Below are positions 12,764 through 14,781 of a stretch of 14,781 nucleotides of DNA, piece by piece (within the stretch, counting starts at the first letter, position 1; each line of letters opens with the position of its first letter). This stretch comes from Candidatus Heimdallarchaeota archaeon LC_2. GTDB taxonomy: Archaea; Asgardarchaeota; Heimdallarchaeia; Heimdallarchaeales; Kariarchaeaceae. The notes beneath the pieces are model-generated. The model saw only the letters and a list, made by a program, of their open reading frames with translations. It did no database searches and was not told the DNA's origin. Position numbers and translations under genes: made by a program. The stretch covers positions 1 through 14,781 of the forward strand of contig MDVR01000140.1 in the NCBI GenBank assembly GCA_001940725.1. The letters run 5' to 3'.

Positions 12764-14041
12764 TTATTGCATAAATTCTTCTTCAACCAAATCATAATTT
12801 TTGTGTGCAATCACATTTTGATTTGTTCTATGTCCGACGTATGCAACCATTGTGTATACAAATATTGTTGAAAAAGTTGAAATGAGCAATAAATATTGGT
12901 TAGGCGAAAAGAAATATTCATTTTTTGCATAAAGTCTTGTGTCAACAAATAAAGCAGTCATTTCCAAAGTTATGGTTATTTTTATTTCTCCAGTGAACGC
13001 AAGCGAGCTTATCGTAATAGGAATGAGTGGGTTATCTGACAACATTATCAGTAACTTATATTTTTCTGAAAACTCACTTTTTTCAGTACGGGACCCGTAA
13101 TAACCCCCATTCTCTATTGTAAATATTCGTCGATAATCATTATTTGAATTACTCAAATCAAATGATAAATTAATCTTTAAAGGAATTTCAGTTAGATTCA
13201 ATTTATGTTCTTCTGACGATTTAAAATAACTAGGAATCAATTCATCAGGAAGAAAGAGGTAAACTTTGTTAATTGATTCAAATAAATCTGAACCATCAAC
13301 ATTAATCTGATTTGGTAAAACACTAGAATTCATTTTCTGTTTATAATGAAAATAATCTAATGGAATATCTGGACTGATATATATTGAGATCTCATAAAAC
13401 ATATCAAAACGAGCATTTTGTTTAGTTCCTCGAATAAATTCAATTGAATTCTCGATTGTGAAGTTGAATTTATCTCTGTTTTCAGCCCCGTTGAAAAAGT
13501 CCTTTGTATCATCTGATTGAACATCTCTATTCCATATTAGATCATCTAGATTCCTTAAATTATAAATAAAGCTCAATTCACCATCATGCAAGGCAGAATT
13601 GGAAAGTTTATGACTTATTATTCCAAGTGCATCAGGGTCTCTATTAGGAATGTAAAAATCTTGGAAAAAGATTTTTTGATGTAGTATGACCTGGTATGCT
13701 TCAAGACCATCAAATTCTAGTTGAATATTGCTGAAATTAAAATAACCAGTCATTACACGTTGAGTGGTAAAATAATTAATACTGCCTAAAGAGATGATTG
13801 TATTATCTTGATCTATTACTACAGGAATTGTTTTGGATGATGATTGCTTGAAATGAGGACTGGCATCATATTCAATCGTTTCTATCTGTCTAATTTCGTG
13901 AGCTGAGGTATTTATTTGATTATTTGTTAATAACGGAAATACCGAGATAATCAAAAATAAGATAATCAATTTGTTCAATTTGTTCAATTTGATCATTATT
14001 CCTTTTCTATTGTAAAATAAGGTCGCAACAAAGTCATGCAT
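12764..14041 (-). CDS. Secreted, C-terminally anchored surface protein of unknown function
   Basis: The 425-residue product has an N-terminal hydrophobic segment (about residues 25-38, after several Lys), a long extracellular part rich in Asn, Ser and aromatic residues that looks beta-rich, and one membrane helix at about 383-402, followed by a 23-residue acidic-ended tail in the cytosol. Five N-x-S/T sequons (NFS, NFT, NSS, NLT, NLS) suit a glycosylated surface protein. Start: a TATA-like TATTTAAATA is centred 28 bases before the ATG at 14041, favouring a leaderless start there; the in-frame ATG at 13996 (Met16), with AAAGGA just before it, gives a more standard signal peptide. No enzyme motif is recognised. 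It lies upstream of the two-gene membrane operon on the same strand, 110 bases away, with a separate promoter. Confidence 0.7.
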   Translation of the reverse strand: MHDFVATLFYNRKGIMIKLNKLNKLIILFLIISVFPLLTNNQINTSAHEIRQIETIEYDASPHFKQSSSKTIPVVIDQDNTIISLGSINYFTTQRVMTGYFNFSNIQLEFDGLEAYQVILHQKIFFQDFYIPNRDPDALGIISHKLSNSALHDGELSFIYNLRNLDDLIWNRDVQSDDTKDFFNGAENRDKFNFTIENSIEFIRGTKQNARFDMFYEISIYISPDIPLDYFHYKQKMNSSVLPNQINVDGSDLFESINKVYLFLPDELIPSYFKSSEEHKLNLTEIPLKINLSFDLSNSNNDYRRIFTIENGGYYGSRTEKSEFSEKYKLLIMLSDNPLIPITISSLAFTGEIKITITLEMTALFVDTRLYAKNEYFFSPNQYLLLISTFSTIFVYTMVAYVGHRTNQNVIAHKNYDLVEEEFMQ

Positions 14042-14063
14042 AAGGTTTACTAGAGTTGAATTC

Positions 14064-14073
14064 TATTTAAATA
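14064..14073 (-). promoter_or_regulatory. TATA box of the 14041 surface protein gene
   Basis: The palindromic TATTTAAATA is centred 28 bases before the ATG at 14041 and would start transcription about 2-3 bases before that codon. Confidence 0.5.
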
Positions 14074-14100
14074 AACAAAGAAATTTAAACAAAATATTAT

Positions 14101-14460
14101 GATTTAAATTGATTCAATTATTTTCTTTTGTCGGTACGGAATTGCTTAACAAAGTCATATTCATCCCTTTCAGACCCTGTTATTGATATTAGTTTCTAAT
14201 TGAATTAAAAAATGTGATCGTAAATAATTTTGATTTATTTCAAATTAATTTAATACAATTATTGTCGGTACGGAATTGCTTACCAAGCTAATATTCATCT
14301 ATTTCAGTCCATGCTATTGATGTTAGTCTCTAATTAAATTAAAATGAAATGATGCGTTATTAATTGTGATTTTGATTTAAATTGATTCTAAACAATTATT
14401 ATCGGTACGGAATTTTTTCTTATAATGTTATTTCGTTCTTTCAACCGATCTAATTACAAT
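14101..14460 (+). repeat. Three tandem units of about 135 bases with a TCGGTACGGAATT box
   Basis: The box lies at 14131-14140, 14265-14274 and 14402-14411 (spacings 134 and 137). Each unit starts with GATTTAAATTGATT or a close variant, followed by CAATTATT, the box, a T/C-rich part with ATTCATC and TTTCAG, then TATTGATRTTAGTYTCTAATT and an A-rich end. Units 1 and 2 match along their whole length; unit 3 matches in its first 40 bases and then drifts. It sits upstream of the divergent genes at 14041 (minus strand) and 14599 (plus strand) and could be a cluster of binding sites for both promoters. Confidence 0.75.
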
Positions 14461-14598
14461 TCATATTTATTTTAATACTAAATATATGATTGCTAAAATT
14501 TGTGGTTACTTATAAAGATTTTACCACATTATTATCGTATGCTATTTTGTATAACGTCTCAAACCAAATTGACAAATCGATCCCAAATTAAATCAAAG

Positions 14599-14781
14599 AT
14601 GCATTTAACAACCTTCTTGATTATTATTATAATTATTAATATTTTTGCCAGTACAAATAGTAGCATTGCTTCACAAAAAGTAAAGTCGAGGATCGATAAA
14701 ACAAAATATGGAACCAAATTTCACTATGAAATTATAACTCCGACGTTCTGGGACCTCAATCAGACACATAATGTAACATTA
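14599..14781 (+). CDS. Partial secreted protein
   Basis: An open frame of 61 codons from ATG at 14599 runs off the right edge. The product starts with a signal peptide (MHLTTFLIII, then an Ile-rich run and IFASTNSS) and continues with KVKSRIDKTKYGTKFHYEI, resembling the start of the surface protein at 7761, then TPTFWDLNQTHNVTL with an NVT sequon. A weak TATA-like TTTTGTATAAC at 14545-14555 would give a leader of about 23 bases. Function unknown; likely another anchored surface protein. Confidence 0.65.
   Translation, partial: MHLTTFLIIIIIINIFASTNSSIASQKVKSRIDKTKYGTKFHYEIITPTFWDLNQTHNVTL

Overview
The window is AT-rich and reads as archaeal. Most genes have a TATA-like box (for example TTTAAATATA) centred about 23-29 bases before the start codon, which leaves no room for a leader. 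Leaderless transcripts of this kind are typical of archaea. The secreted single-pass proteins with N-x-S/T sequons and the large helical-repeat protein would suit an Asgard (Heimdall-type) archaeon, but that placement is an inference; no ribosomal or other marker gene is present.

Layout. 1-1040: the 5' part of an unidentified, possibly transposase-like gene (minus strand, runs off the left edge) and a RidA-family deaminase. 1041-9223: an accessory region in which seven copies (A to G; some full, some partial) of one long repeat, all in the same orientation, alternate with one- or two-gene modules. In order these are a SnoaL-like protein, a TumA-TumE toxin-antitoxin pair, an orphan HicB plus an AlkZ-related winged-helix protein, a DUF4395 membrane protein, a carboxymuconolactone-decarboxylase-like protein with a 4-oxalocrotonate tautomerase, and a membrane-anchored surface protein. 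9483-10841: a large helical-repeat (TPR-like) protein. 11360-14041: a minus-strand group of membrane and surface proteins, bracketed by a short box that occurs inverted at 11330 and three times in tandem at about 135-base spacing after 14131. 14599 onward: the start of another secreted protein.

The most interesting feature is the 1041-9223 array. Same-orientation repeats with predicted hairpins separate small stress, toxin-antitoxin and enzyme modules whose genes point both ways and carry their own promoters. The layout resembles an integron-like cassette array or a recombination-built island, but I found no integrase and no canonical attC core. The repeats also carry hairpin-plus-T-tract structures and could encode a structured RNA; the evidence for which strand is read conflicts.

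Other notable points are a SnoaL gene whose best start codon is ATT, a perfect 8-base inverted repeat around the TATA box of the decarboxylase-tautomerase operon, a decarboxylase-like protein lacking one redox Cys and the His, a membrane protein that looks like a protease relative without HExxH, a second palindromic repeat family with an invariant loop, and a membrane-transporter-like gene remnant abutting one repeat.
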